Positions 1 through 11,783 of a DNA stretch of 64,000 nucleotides are shown here, piece after piece. The position numbers and the translations under genes were made by a program. The notes below the pieces were generated by a model, which was not told the DNA's origin, did no database searches, and was given only the letters and a program-made list of their open reading frames with translations. This DNA is from Atherinomorus stipes (Eukaryota > Chordata > Actinopteri > Atheriniformes > Atherinidae). The stretch covers positions 38,501-102,500 of the forward strand of contig JALJCO010001445.1 in NCBI GenBank assembly GCA_023101725.1. Direction: 5' to 3'. The number at the start of each line of letters is the position of its first letter. Position 1 is the first letter of the stretch.

Positions 1-152
1 CCACCAAAATTTAATGTGTTCGTCCTTGGGCTGAGGCACACGGCTGGTAAAAATTTCAGGTCAATCTGTCCTGTACTTTCCGTAAAGTTGCTGACAGACA
101 GACAGTCAAACCAACGCTACTGAAAACATTACCTCCTTGGCGGAGGTAAAAA
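1..152. repeat. Teleost interspersed repeat, end copy (CCTCCTTGGCGGAGG type)
   Basis: The stretch ends in the near-palindrome 'ACCTCCTTGGCGGAGGT' followed by poly(A). Just before it are 'GACAGACAGACAGTC' and 'CAACGCTACTGAAAACATT'. A related block at 57885-58045 has 'ACCTCCGCCAAGGAG' on one side and 'CATTACCTCCTTGGC' on the other, so this is the end of a dispersed family cut by the window start. I do not know its class. Confidence 0.6.
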
Positions 153-1197
153 AAAAAAAAAACAAGACAATGATGTGATTTTGGCAGTTTACTACAGTAG
201 ATAAGTGGCTCTTTGGTGCATTGCTTTTACTCACTCTGTAAAGCAATTAAAGAGTAGTTGGTGACAACACAGGGATAATGACAAACCATTAATCCATTAG
301 CTGTCTGAGTCTGGCTTTGCTCCATGGTCATTTGTCCCCTCTTGTTTTCCATCAGCAGTAACATCAGTTGTTTTTTTTTTTTTCTATTTTTATTTTATCT
401 GCTATGTTATTTGGCAATTTTGACAACCGAAGTTTCATTTTGTACTTTTTTTTTATTACCCTTACAAAATACTGGTTCTCCCAGGCAGAAATTAATGTAA
501 ATTAGGTAAATTGTGATGAAACCTTCACACTAAACCTTCTAATACAAAAGAACAAAGCTGGAATGGAAGATGATAAACTCTTGCCTAACAGTGTGTGTCC
601 TGCACATTACTTGCTTTTAGCTTGATTCTTGCTTCAGTTCTATTCTCCCCACCCATCTTTCACTGCTCTGTCCCATGTTCTGCTGACCTTCAAAGAGCAA
701 ATGACTCAGGTACTGATGGGGAGAAAAGCAGGTTGCAACATGCCAATATGCCTGTCTGAGAGAAAAACAGGTGGATAAAAAGAGGACAAAAACTCAGCGA
801 GAAAGCGATGAAATAGAGTTCACACTCTGTGATTACTCTCCTCCAGCAGTGTGAATTGTACTGACATTGTCATTGCATACAAGTCATTGTTCCTGCAGAA
901 GAGATGAAAGTGGGTGGTCAGCACCATGCAGCGAGCTGGCCAAGAATCAAAGAAACACAAAAATTTGTTTAGTCCACTGTCAAGGATGTAAATGGATTTA
1001 AGACCACCCACAGTAAGCTGCTGCTGTACATGTGGTGTCATTTAGAATTTGTATTAGCCACAACGCAATGCCAGTCAACATTGATGGCATTTAAGAAGGT
1101 CTGGCTCAAAAACACAAACGTTTTTAACATGTTAGTTACTTTTTATTTGATGAAAACTATGCCTGAAAGTGAAATGCAGCATGGTAACAACTCATTC

Positions 1198-1210
1198 AGA
1201 AAGAAAGAAA

Positions 1211-1254
<44 letters not shown>
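1198..1254. repeat. (GAAA)n microsatellite
   Basis: A nearly pure run of AAAG tetramers, giving a purine-only strand. Two open frames cross it (Lys/Glu-rich peptides), but these are products of the repeat and not genes. Confidence 0.95.
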
Positions 1255-1611
1255 CCAGCTCAGCCTCAGTCCACATACCTCTGCTTACGGCCGTTTTTCT
1301 TCCTCCTCCTTCCTTCACTTTTGGAAAGATGCTCTTTGCGTCATTCAATCATTGAAAAGTTGAAACACAACACGACCTCCGTTCCGTCATATAGGCCTAC
1401 GTCACCTTTCACGGTGAAAGGAAGTGTCAGTAGGAGCTGATCATGCAGCCAGATCTGATTTGAGGTTTTATTTTGATGTCTTTTGGAGAGAAATTTCGAG
1501 TAGCTACAGTATGTGTAGTCTATTCCATAATATAAAGGCTACATAACTTTAATTAACTTTCGTAATTAACTTTTTTTTTTTTTTTTTTTTAAATTCTGCA
1601 TTTTTTGCACA

Positions 1612-1672
1612 CCGTCCAGGAGATGGCGCCCCAGGCGGTTGCCTGTGTCGCCTGTCGGCAAAGCCGGCCCTG
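1612..1672 (-). mobile_element. hAT-like element end fragment
   Basis: On the minus strand it starts 'CAGGGCCGGCTTTGCCGACA' and continues 'GGCAACCGCCTGGGGCGCC'. This is the start of a common fish 'CAGGGCCGG' DNA-transposon family that I associate with hAT. Only one end is visible; the other side runs into poly(T) near 1570-1592. Confidence 0.5.
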
Positions 1673-2829
1673 CAAGGGGGCAACTGCCTGTCACAGGCTC
1701 ATGTACGAGACAATCTGCAGTCTGGAAGATTGAAGCCACTGAGCCAGCCAGGCAAAGCCAGTTTCTCCAGGTGATGTTCTAAGGACACAAAGTTTGAGTA
1801 AAATTAAACTTATAATGAATAAAATGTCTGTTAAAATAGACGAACAGTTGTGGTTCAGACAGTATGTTCATTAATCATTTCCCTGACAACACTAGTCGCG
1901 TTTGGTTTGTTCGAGCATTTTTACCTCATAAGGTTCATAATTAACACAAAAACTGTTTATAAAGAGTTTAGAAATGTTTCAGATTGCTGTTTCATGGGGT
2001 GGAGCTTGACTGATTGCTCTATATGATTAATAATAGCAATGAGACTGCAGCACAATGAAACATACATCTTTGCAGTAAGACTTGGAAAAAAAAATAAGCT
2101 ACACAGATATGCCTAAATATGGAATAGAAGCTTCTGCTTCACAGGATGATCCGTGAGCCACACACACCATTGTTCTTATTTTAGACATTAGCTAAGCTCT
2201 GCAGTTGGAATTTTGAAAATCAGAAGCAGAAGGAAAGTTATTACCGTACACCAGATTAATGCATTTCTATCTACAATGTACACATTTTTCTTCCAAGGGG
2301 GAATGCCCCTGGACCCCCAGCTGAATTTGGTCCCAACCCAACCTATGTTGTAATTAGGGATACAGCCATCTAGATCATAGCAAAAATCTCATCCTGTGAG
2401 AAACATTGCTGATTGGGAGCTTTTCTTTGCCACTAGTAAAAATTGATCCAATTGAACCAAAGTTTTTGACCACAGACTGTGGAGTTTTTGTAGCTATGAC
2501 TTCACCATTGGCCACCTTGGTGTTTGTTTTGGCCACCCCTAAAAACAATCTCTGTGGGCACACCTGGAGAGTGAGGACAACTCTGTCAAAAGGGAGTGTT
2601 GCGGCAGAAATGCCCAAAATGTAATATATTCCTATTTTTCAATGCAAAGCAGGAATGCTTTGTGCATACCATCAAAAATTAAAAAGTAACTAAAAAATGC
2701 ATCTGATGGCAGGTAACAAAAGAAGATCCAAAAGAAAGTGCTGTTGCACCACCACCAAAAGAATATTTGTGCTGTTGCACCACATAACAAAACTGTCATT
2801 AACTTTTATGTGATCATATGTCTCAATCG

Positions 2830-3490
2830 TACGGAAGAGGATTAGGGCCACTAGAGAAAAAAAAAAGAAAAATTCTGAGAAAAAAGTCAGAATTCTGACT
2901 TAAATCTCAGAATTCTGACTTTTTTCTCAGAATTCTGACTTTAATCTCAGAATTCTGAGAAAAAAGTCAGAATTCTGAGAAAAAAAGTCAGAATTCTGAC
3001 TTTAATCTCAGAATTCTGACTTTAATCTCAGAATTCTGAGAAAAAAGTCAGAATTCTGACTTTTTTCTCAGAATTCTGAGAAAAAAGTCAGAATTCTGAC
3101 TTTTTGGAAATTGAAAAAAAAAATCCAGAACTTTATTTTTTTTTACTGTTCTGGAAAAAAGTCAGAATTCTGACTTTAATCTCAGAATTCTGACTTTTTT
3201 CTCAGAATTCTGACTTTAATCTCAGAATTCTGAGAAAAAAGTCAGAATTCTGATTTTAATCTCAGAATTCTGAGAAAAAAGTCAGAATTCTGAGAAAAAA
3301 GTCAGAATTCTGACTTTAATCTCAGAGTTCTGAGAAAAAAAGTCAGAATTCTGACTTTAATCTCAGAATTCTGAGAAAAAAGTCAGAATTCTGACTTTTT
3401 TCTCAGAATTCTGAGATTAAAGTCAGAATTCTGACTTTTTTCTCTGAATTTTTTTTTTTTTTTTTCTAGTGGCCCTAATCCTCTTCCGTA
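2830..3490. mobile_element. Foldback element of EcoRI-site repeats, 6-bp target duplication
   Basis: The element is bounded by perfect inverted ends (2830-2854 and 3466-3490), outer bases TACGGAAGAGGATTAGGGCC. The 6-bp direct repeat CAATCG flanks it at 2824-2829 and 3491-3496. The interior is almost wholly made of the unit 'CAGAATTCTGA' in alternating orientation, separated by short A or T tracts; I count 24 GAATTC sites. A non-repeat core near 3124-3155 is itself a small palindrome (TCCAGAAC ... GTTCTGGA). It has no coding capacity. The transposon superfamily is not clear: the 6-bp duplication does not fit hAT (8), Tc1 (TA), Harbinger (3) or piggyBac/Kolobok (TTAA). Confidence 0.9.
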
Positions 3491-4035
3491 CAATCGTTTG
3501 GTAGAGGCTTATATCTAAAATAAATGGGATGGGATACTTTGTAAAACTAAGGTATAATTGAACTTGCCCTGCACATTTTCTAAATATAAAATAGTAGTTT
3601 TGAATGGTAACCTTATTCATGGCCTAAAACAAATGCAATAGTTGTTCCCAATCTCAAACAAAAGCCCATCTAGCATCCTCCTCTGTTGTGTGGACTTTGT
3701 GGCTTGTTTTGAGAATGAGTTCTGCTCTGATGTAGAAATGTTGTATAAATTGTATTTCCCACATGATGCATTACAGGAAGGCATTTTGGGGCATATTTGA
3801 GCTCACGAACAAATAAGAAATGTGTCTGATTCCATAGGAGGACTTGTCAACTTTCCAGCACTTCATTTTAAAAGTCATGTCCATCAATAATAAAAGTGTA
3901 GCCAACACTCAATCTCTTACTGACATGTCCTCTTAAAGGACCAGTGTTTAGGATGGATAACATCTGTGAAGTTTGACATTCCAGCCAGCTGAATGTCCTC
4001 TGCTACAAATGGCATGCACCATCTGTACATGTAAA

Positions 4036-4074
4036 TGCTTCGCACTACTGTTCCAAAAACAGTAGTGCGAGGCA
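4036..4074. other. Isolated short hairpin
   Basis: The arms TCGCACTACTGTT (4040-4052) and AACAGTAGTGCGA (4058-4070) are a perfect inverted repeat with a 5-nt loop. The stem extends outward to 17 pairs with one G.T wobble (4039/4071). The loop is too short for a typical microRNA precursor. I see no poly(T) or tail that would make it a terminator. Confidence 0.6.
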
Positions 4075-4203
4075 ACAGTTTTAATATTTATATGACTACA
4101 TGAATGACAGCACATTTAGCCCATTTACCTGATTTCTGGAATTATCAGATTATTCATGTGGTCATGTAGACAGCCTGATCTGATATCCTTTATTAGAAAA
4201 CTA

Positions 4204-4364
4204 GTCAAAACCACACCACCAAGACGTTACTGAGACCAAGCACCGAGACGAAGATACTGCCGAGACATTACTGAGACGAGGGACCAAGACCAAGACATTA
4301 CCCAGTCCTGTACAACGGTCTCAGTCACCCATCTTGGTAACGTCTTGGTATTGTCTTGGTTTCC
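4204..4364. repeat. Hairpin-like repeat of 'CCAAGAC / GAGACNAAG' units
   Basis: The left half repeats 'CCAAGACGTTACTGAGAC' variants. The right half holds the inverse 'CTTGGTAACGTCTTGG', so the block is an imperfect foldback. Similar 'gagaccaagac' repeats are common in fish genomes. The 71-codon minus-strand frame across it is not credible as a gene. Confidence 0.5.
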
Positions 4365-5316
4365 ATAGACAACTGCCATTATCTGACAATAAGAAAGTGG
4401 ATTATCATCCCTAGATGTCTCTTCAATACTGTCTTTATGCATGTATTCACATTCATATTATTTATTTAGTTTTTTTGACTTATGTGCATGTGCGAAAAGC
4501 TGCATTGCTACCATACTTCTTTTCTACATCCTCTGTAGACGCATCACAATGTGAGCAGAATGTGAAAGAAAACACGACTGCATACAGTGGCTGAATGTTG
4601 AAAAATTAATCAAATCAGTTCACATTTAGTATATTTTGCAGCTTACTAGCTCCTCCATTAGCAGCAAATGCTGAGATCTTGGGCAACGTCCTGTCCCAAC
4701 AAAAAACGTGGCGTTATTGTCTTGAAAATGGTGCTACAGTATATAGGTATGTATGTACTCAGTAAAAAATCCAATAATCGGCTGGAAAATGTAGACAAGG
4801 ATTTTTTGAATATCTCATTTCAGGAAAGCATGTATACATGCAAGATCAGATCATTTCAAATTATCTGGCTCCTCGCAGATGGTCATGACTCATGTAAACA
4901 GACTCTTAACAAATATTATATTGTATTTCCAAGATTCACCTTCACATAACACACAGAATTTTTGTCTCATTGATGGGTCTTATTTATGTCTTTACAGTGT
5001 TGTTACAAACTTGTAGGTTTATATATTCCTAACAGTATCAATAGAACAAGTAGCCTATGCTCATTTAATACCTGAAATTATTGATTACTTGTCTTTCATT
5101 TAACTAAAACCACTTGAGCGTTGTATTCTTTATAGTTTTGAAGGTTTTTCAAAGCAGCAGTAAATGCAAGTACACATACAAAAGATGATGAACCTCGTCT
5201 CCTACTTCTCTTTAGGTGTCACAGTTAAAGAAGAGAAAAGTACAAGTTAGTCTGTAGTTGGATGATGCACTTTACTACCTTTTTGGTTAAAGCTGTCTCA
5301 CTCACATCTTCTACAA

Positions 5317-5440
5317 CAGCAATGGGCAACTCTGGTCCTCGAGGGTTGGTATCCTGTACATGTTAGAAGTTTCCCTGCTGCCACGCACCTGACTCTGATC
5401 AATGGGTAATGAGCAGACATGTGCGGAGCTTGGCATCAAG
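5317..5440 (+). mobile_element. hAT-type nonautonomous element fragment
   Basis: It begins 'CAGCAATGGGCAACTCTGG', then 'TCCTCGAGGGTTGGTATCCTG', the well-known fish and vertebrate 'gggcaactctggtcctcgagg' hAT end. The complete element at 56601-56824 has the related 'GGTCCTCGAGAGCTGCTATCC'. The opposite end was not found within 1 kb. Confidence 0.55.
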
Positions 5441-6674
5441 CTCTGCACAAGTCTGCTACTAAGTCTGCTAATAAGGACTCTGAGAGAGTTTTTGAGCTTC
5501 CCTGGGTGCAGCTGGTGGAGCAGTGCATCCCAGCAAATCAATGAAGCTTGTTGAATTATCACAATTGCATAATAGTAAATTAGTAACATGCTGAAAATCA
5601 TAAGAATTACTGACATTTCCTTGCTCCCAACAGTTTGTCTCCACATCCCCATGAAGGACATTGTTCACACTTTGCTTCCAGATGATCTTCCTCTGACTTT
5701 GGCTTTCAAGATTAATGACCTCCTCTGTTTGCAAGATGAGAGAATTGCCTGAGTAATGACTATAAAAACACATTATCTACTGGTCAAAACTCCGAAGACA
5801 GTATGATACTTACAAAAACAATTCATCCAAACAGATCTTGTTGGCATCGTTTTCAGTTTTCCCTAGAATAATAAAATCAAAGTCGTGGGCTAATTGAATT
5901 GAACATTGTATTAGCATCAGCGTGATACAAGTGAGGTCTTGCTGTGATCTATAATGATGCCACAAAAAAAGAAGATAAATAGGTTATGTTTGTCCGTGTG
6001 CTCGGATGTCTGTAAGAATCCAAGTATGTGCTCATATCCCTTGAATACAGTAGGCACAATGCAGAGCATATATACGGGCTTCACTTTTTTCTGCCAGCTC
6101 GTTTGAAAATCTGAGTTGAGTACTTGGATCCCGACATGCAATTGAAAGGAAAAAAGCCTGAGCTAGCTCTCTTTGAAGTCTGATTTCCTGTTGCGCTCAT
6201 GTTTAAGCCTTGCCTTCAGGCACCTCTTCAATACATGAAGCACAAGAACTCAGCAAGAAATGTTTTAAGAGAAAGGAGAGAAAGCAAAATTACACATATA
6301 TAAACAAAAAGTAAAGCCTTTTCATCATTCATCCATTCTATGAGGTAAATAAGATGATGAAATGATTTTTAATTAGTAGGTGGTCGCCAGCTGAGGACTT
6401 TGCTCTCAGATTGTGTTTACTTACTGGTTTAGTCTTGGAGAAAGTACAAGATGCTTTATTAAATCTGTTTTGCTTTTCATTCAGTAAACAGCTTCAGGCC
6501 ATTAAACAAGACTGTAATGGCAGTTTGTTTTATGCTGCTCTCGATTGCTTCCTCTAATGACTTTTCATATAAGTTCTGTCAAAAAGAAAAGCCCCATGAT
6601 GTCCTGTTTTTGTATTGTTTTTATGCTGGGTTCTTTTCTCTTTCAGTCATCCATGTTATAACTATGGTGTATAC

Positions 6675-6716
6675 ATACTATGTATGTATATGTTTGTGTG
6701 TGTGTATATGTATATA

Positions 6717-6752
<36 letters not shown>

Positions 6753-6775
6753 GTATATATGTATATGTATACACA
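6675..6775. repeat. (TA)/(TATG)/(TG) compound microsatellite
   Basis: Alternating TATG, TGTG and TA dinucleotide tracts; the core at 6719-6747 is pure TA. Open frames of Tyr/Ile/His across it are repeat artefacts. Confidence 0.95.
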
Positions 6776-6888
6776 GTTTGTAATATAGATTTACATACAA
6801 CCTATAGTACCTGCTGTTGTACAAATGGAATAGACAACAGGTGGAAATGAGAAACAAATAGATGAACACAAGTGAACAGTGATTTAGT

Positions 6889-7770
6889 TGGAAGTGACAC
6901 TAATGTTGTGCACACGCATGAGCTGTTTCAACTGCATTGGTCTTTAGTTTAACCCGCGCTACTCAGTCTGAGCCCAGAGTTAATCATGATGTCTGCTTAA
7001 ATGAAGTTACAAATCTGCAAGTTGTTTACGGTCAATTGTTGAGTAAACTGACGGACTGTATGCTAACGGTAACAACAGGCTAACGCTGGCTTGTAGATCA
7101 AATATCCATATTCATAGGCTGAGACCCCCGAATACCTTATACAATGGCTGCATCAATAACAACCAGGGGCCAGAGTGCATCTCTTCTCTGGGAACAGTCA
7201 TATGACTGTCATACTGCAACATTTACATGCTAAAAACGCAATATCATGCGTCCTTATTTCCATCATTCATCACATTTACCTTGTTAGCAAGTAGAAATTC
7301 AACTGTGGGTTCTGTTTTATTCTGAGAGCAGATCATAGCTTCCTCCAATTAAAAGGAGGAAAAAAAAAAGCTGCTCGTTTGTTTACTCCTGTCTCTCTGG
7401 CACCAGTCAGACTCCAGTTTGGTTCTCTTTGTCTCACAAGACAAAACTTTTCTTCTTTGTCTTACTGTAGTCTGAGTTGCGGTTTGAGAAGCACTTGTTA
7501 TCCATCTTTTAGCAGCAGTCAGTGTTGTCTCGACTTGCAGTGACATAATAAACAACACCGGCGCAGCCAGATGAATGAGAACGCACAGCTTGTCTCCCCC
7601 ACATGCGCCCCCTTGAGGATTCGGACCAAAACTCTTGCATTGAGCATGCAGAAACAGTACTATAGAGACAACTGCGGTGAAAAGAGATTAGCTCATTTTA
7701 CACATCAGGCAATTGTAAGATCACGTGGAAGAAAGAATAGTATTTTCCATTAAACTTCCGCAATGCACCT
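6889..7770. repeat. Interspersed repeat family R1, copy 1
   Basis: It shares long near-identity with 30886-31410, for example 'CTAACGCTGGCTTGTAGATC', 'CAAGTTGTTTACGGT' and 'TCTGAGCCCAGAGTTA'. Both copies end in 'CAATGCA(C/T)CT' followed by TTAA (here 7771-7774). This copy carries about 370 bp (roughly 7373-7740) that the second lacks. It has no recognised coding sequence. The ending suggests a TTAA-target DNA element, but the left end is not defined here. Confidence 0.75.
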
Positions 7771-7774
7771 TTAA

Positions 7775-8267
7775 TGAGAAAATAGTACAGACTTTTTTTT
7801 CTATTTCTTCAAATAATTTTTTTAATGGATCATGTTGTATTTTTAAAAATTTTATGGTGACTTCATTAATTCATTTTACAAACTACTAAGCCACAAATTC
7901 CACCAATAATTGTATATTAATTTAGATGAATATATCTTGTCCTCTTGTGTGGCCTTCACTCACAGCACCCACCGGTAGAAATGTAGATCGGCGCCTATGG
8001 CGGTAGGTGGGATTTTACGAAACATCGTTTTCCGTGACTCAGTTCTCTAACCATAAACAGTCAGAATGGCGGCCGCAGAGGTAACGATGCCCTTTCTGTT
8101 GTCTTAAATGAGCTGCACATGTCCTTAACACCGCAACAACTTGCTGCTCTGAAGGATTTCCTCTTTCAGAAGATTTTGGTGTCACTACCGTGTTTCTCTG
8201 ATTGGTTCTCTCCGGTTCACTTTGTTCTTCTTAGTCCCACCTCTCACCTCACATTGGAAATTACCCC
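7775..8267. other. Non-coding stretch with a CpG-rich start-like patch
   Basis: Mostly AT-rich unique sequence. Near 7970-8085 there is a GC- and CpG-richer patch containing 'AGAATGGCGGCCGCAGAG' followed by GTAACG, which could read as a start codon plus splice donor (ATG at 8066). An in-phase open frame follows an AG at 8168-8169, but it soon enters repeat sequence, so I do not call a gene. Confidence 0.3.
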
Positions 8268-8345
8268 CAGATTACACATCCTCTGCTCTGCACTGTTCCG
8301 TTCTGCTAAGCACGGCACAGCAAACACATTGGGAAGTGCAATGCC
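8268..8345 (+). repeat. Interspersed repeat family R2, divergent copy
   Basis: 'CCCCCAGATTACACATCCTC' and 'GCACAGCAAACACATTGGGA' match the reverse complement of about 10680-10745 ('CCCCCAGATTCCACATACTC', 'GCGCAGCAAATACGTTGC'). The class is unknown. The open frames listed here on both strands are therefore probably not genes. Confidence 0.45.
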
Positions 8346-8755
8346 CACTACATGCACCCGGCTCCGTCCAGCTGCACTCCTCCAGGTCTTGGAGCCCGGG
8401 GAGAGCAAGCGCGAGACATGTTCTGATGACACAAATCAAATGGCCTTTTACAATGATCAACATGTGTAAAATTGGGTAAATAGCAAACCCAGCATACGTG
8501 AACCAAGCAAGGATGCAGACAGTACAGTGTTTCAGCCTTTTTTTTTTTTATTGTCATGATCAATAGAAACAAGTGTTCTACGTTGGGTGATTTCATGTTT
8601 TTTATAGTTCCCGTTTGTTCATAATCAATGTCCTGATCTGTACCCTATAATGTAGGCAGATGTAAAACACATAAGGTACGGAAAACTCCAATTTTGGCGG
8701 TGATTTTTCATCAAACTGTGTGCTTTTTCGTGTATTTTATGTTTGGATTGACAAT

Positions 8756-10487
8756 GGCCGTGTCTCAAACCGCGTACTTGAGCACTTCAAACACTATTTT
8801 TGAGTGTGTAGTGCGTTCATGCTGTCATTTAAGCAAAAATTCAGTGCACTGAAAGTACCAGGATGCTGCCCTAATAATGGCCAAAAACGAAGTGCATAAC
8901 AAAGCACACTACTCACACTAAATGGACGCCATCTTGCTGACGTATTGGAAGAGGCGGAACTTTCAAACCGCTTTCAAAGCTGAATAATGGCGGTGAACGA
9001 AGCAGTGGCGACCCCTGCTGCATCATTGTACTGATTTAGGTAACATTTATGAAATTATTCAGACATAATTACTAGGGATGTCCTGATCCGATCATGTGAT
9101 CAGAAATCGGGCCAGATCACGTGGTTTCAGACTCAATCGGAATGGGCTGTTACATCCTGATCAGGTATCGGATAAATGTTTCCTTTACATTTACACGGCA
9201 GACGTTGCCCCTCTCTTTGCCGGGGATCCGCCCCGACTGCAGCATCTCTTTTTTTCTCTGCATGATTCTCCTGTCAGTTACAGTTTTATGAGCAGCGGTT
9301 GGTTTGATTCTGCCTCATAGGCCTATGAGCTGCCAGAGTCCTGCACGCAGCTCAGTGCTGTATGATGCAGCATCACCGGGCAGTACAGGGTTAAATGTAA
9401 CGCATGCAGCATTCAGACGGTAAAGTGAAGGCGGCTGTAGCGCTGAACTGAACCGAGTTCAGAAAGTTTGATCCATTTGTCAAAGCATACCACAATAAAT
9501 TCATCATAGTATGTAACACACCATTCATATTTGGCGATGCAACGCGACGATGCGTGCTGGTTTGATATTACTGGTACAGCACGTGCACCTGTTTGACAAG
9601 GCTGCTGCTGTGTGTGACGTGACCCACGACGGAGTGACAGGAAAAAAAAGAAAAAAAATGCCGGTTAAAATTTGTTTGCCGTTACATAACTGGGTAAAAT
9701 CGAAGCACACATTCAATTATCTGTTGTTTCACAGTTTATTTAAAATCTACAGTGTTGGTTTTATTTGCTGTCCAACGGATAAAGAATCAAACTTTCTCAT
9801 GCTTCTTGGAAATGGAGAAATAATCAAATACTTTCCTTTGTGACTTCCACAGACATTCATAAATGATCAATTCCTCATTAATTTGCTGTTAGTTGGTGTA
9901 GAAAAGTATGCTAAATATCTTGTTTTAAAAATGTGATTGAAAGAATGCAATTAATTAGAGGAGGTGTCATAATAAAGTAAAATAAGAATACATAAAAGAA
10001 AAACATATAACAAATGTGACACCTCCTGACTCCCCAATTCCACCTATAATTTGATTAAATTAAATAGGATTCCGAATCAGATCAGGCTAATGTGTTGATG
10101 ACCCTCCTCACCAACCAGCTGTATCACCATGGCTACAGCATGGCTACATTATAGAAGTATCAAAATCGAATGACTCGGAATTAGGGGCAAAAAACCCTGA
10201 TCGGGACATCTCTAATAATTACTAATGTATATTGTGGCATGCTACCAAGCTGTTCACTCCCTGATGACAGTTATGATCTGGTCATTTGTTTGAGGCCGCA
10301 GTTAGACCGGCTCAGTAGAGTTGGCTCACGTTAGCGGGCAATGCTAGTCCGTCACTTCCCGTAAGTGCAGTGCTCTATTTGGGTCAGTATTTAGCGACAA
10401 TAGTGTGCACTACAGACGAAGTACACAGTGCACACTACGCACTGAATTCCAGTGCACTCGGGCATGTGTACGGTTTGAGACACGGCT
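8756..10487. mobile_element. Inverted-repeat DNA element (GCCGTGTCTCAAACCG ends), interrupted by a hAT
   Basis: Left end 'GGCCGTGTCTCAAACCGCGT' (8756 on) and right end 'CGGTTTGAGACACGGCT' (10471-10487) are inverted repeats. Next to them are further inverted pieces rich in 'AGTGTGTAGTGCG / CGCACTACACACT'-like motifs, which are common in fish MITEs. The hAT at 9073-10214 sits inside it; without the hAT and its duplication it is about 580 bp. The flank AAT on both sides could be a 3-bp duplication, but this is ambiguous. Confidence 0.75.
9073..10214. mobile_element. hAT element with perfect 8-bp target duplication
   Basis: The ends are TAGGGATGTCCTGATC and GATCGGGACATCTCTA, inverted with one or two mismatches. 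The 8-bp duplication ATAATTAC is perfect at 9065-9072 and 10215-10222, the diagnostic length for hAT. Subterminal sequence has the known fish motif 'ATCCGATCATGTGATCAGAA'. The interior (1.1 kb) has short frames only; I see no transposase domain, so it is nonautonomous. The perfect duplication and its position inside another element make it one of the younger insertions here. Confidence 0.92.
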
Positions 10488-10499
10488 AATGTCTTTACT

Positions 10500-10823
10500 T
10501 TGACAATCCGGACGTAGTCCATGTTCACATTCTTGTTTGGTGCGATCTGAGCTGCGGGGATTGATAAGGCCTGCGCCGACAGAGCAGAAAATTGGACTGG
10601 CTTTGCAATTTGGGCGCAGCGCAACGCAGAGGCTGTACGACAACGGAGCTGTTCGGAGCACGTGGACTGCAGCTCATTGAATTACATAGCAACGTATTTG
10701 CTGCGCTGTGCGGAATGGAGCAGAGTATGTGGAATCTGGGGGTCAGTCTCCAACGGAGGGAACCAAGACTGACTTGCCGGGTATCTCATACATGGCGTCA
10801 GTCAGGCTGGTGTACCAGGCTAT
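10500..10823 (-). repeat. Interspersed repeat family R2, minus-strand copy
   Basis: On the minus strand it begins 'TAGCCTGGTACACCAGCCTG', then 'CGCCATGTATGAGATAC'. The same opening is at 43249-43340 on the plus strand, and its middle matches 8268-8345. It is CpG-rich compared with its surroundings. The family is dispersed at least three times in this window. I cannot name it and I see no tail or inverted ends. Confidence 0.7.
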
Positions 10824-11783
10824 GAAACTGTAACTTAATTAGCTAGTTAAAGGAACCTGATGGATTTTAATGAAATTTAGTTGGAAATCTTTTAAATACC
10901 ATTATATTTATTTTTCGTATTATAAAATGTCTAATTTCATTCTAACTTTTCAGAAGCATGATAAACTGTAGGAAGGCTTTCTGAATAATATCTGAAAGGG
11001 CTTTTGAGATGTAAAACTAATGGCTTGAGTCGGTATGTTCTAATTCAAAACTACTGTGATGTCAGTCACATACAGTAGCTCTCTGCAATTACAGTGCATA
11101 TACTGTACAGTAAACACATGCTATGCTGCTAATTTTAAAGGCTCTACACTGCAATACTGGCTTACTGAATAAATCTACATCAAGCGCACAGGGAGGCTAT
11201 TAGATGCAAAAGAAAAAAAGCTACATGAGACAAATCTTTGTACAACCCTACCATGGCTGTTCATTACTGCTGCAGAGGAGAGCACATGCAATATATTCTT
11301 TTGTACTTGTTTCCTTGTTTATCTTGCCTTATTAAGACAGTGGTGTGACTTGGAAAATGGCAAAGACAGAGACTGGATCAGGTGCACCATGTTAACAAAG
11401 AGCTGTGTGCAGTTGGTGTATTTTTCCACATTTTCTTCATCCATTTAGAAAGAGAAAAGGAATACGGAGTAGTAACTCAATGGAGCAAAGTTTTGAACTG
11501 AGATGGTCCATTAAAATCACATCATACACAGTAAGAATGAAAGGCATGTAAGCAAATGCATGGAAGTAAACTGTCGATACTTTGGATTGACATTCAAGAG
11601 AGGTGAATCCTTTATAATGCTAGAGGGCAAGTAAATAAAAGTAGTTTTGTTTTATTGAATATGAACTGAAGTAAACTTTGACGGCTTAATGTTCACCATG
11701 TTTTATTAGGGCTGAATGAAAACAGGCAGATCAATGAGATGTGTTTTTACATTGCCCTGCACACAAATGCAAAGACCTAAAAA
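10824..11783. other. No gene recognised
   Basis: AT-rich sequence without coding frames longer than chance, inverted ends or tandem repeats. I see nothing to annotate. Confidence 0.6.

Noticed and set aside
1030..1440. 136-codon plus-strand frame
   Set aside because: Much of it is the (GAAA)n microsatellite read as Lys/Glu; no domain.
2880..3450. CRISPR array or satellite DNA
   Set aside because: The units are palindromic and alternate in orientation without unique spacers, and the block has precise transposon-like ends with a target duplication.
4036..4074. microRNA precursor or transcription terminator
   Set aside because: A five-base loop and 17-bp stem are too small for a pre-miRNA, and intrinsic terminators do not apply here.
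8119..8469. 116-codon frame that could join a MAAAE first exon in phase
   Set aside because: Most of it lies in R2-like repeat sequence; opposite-strand frames are just as long. Kept only as a low-interest finding.
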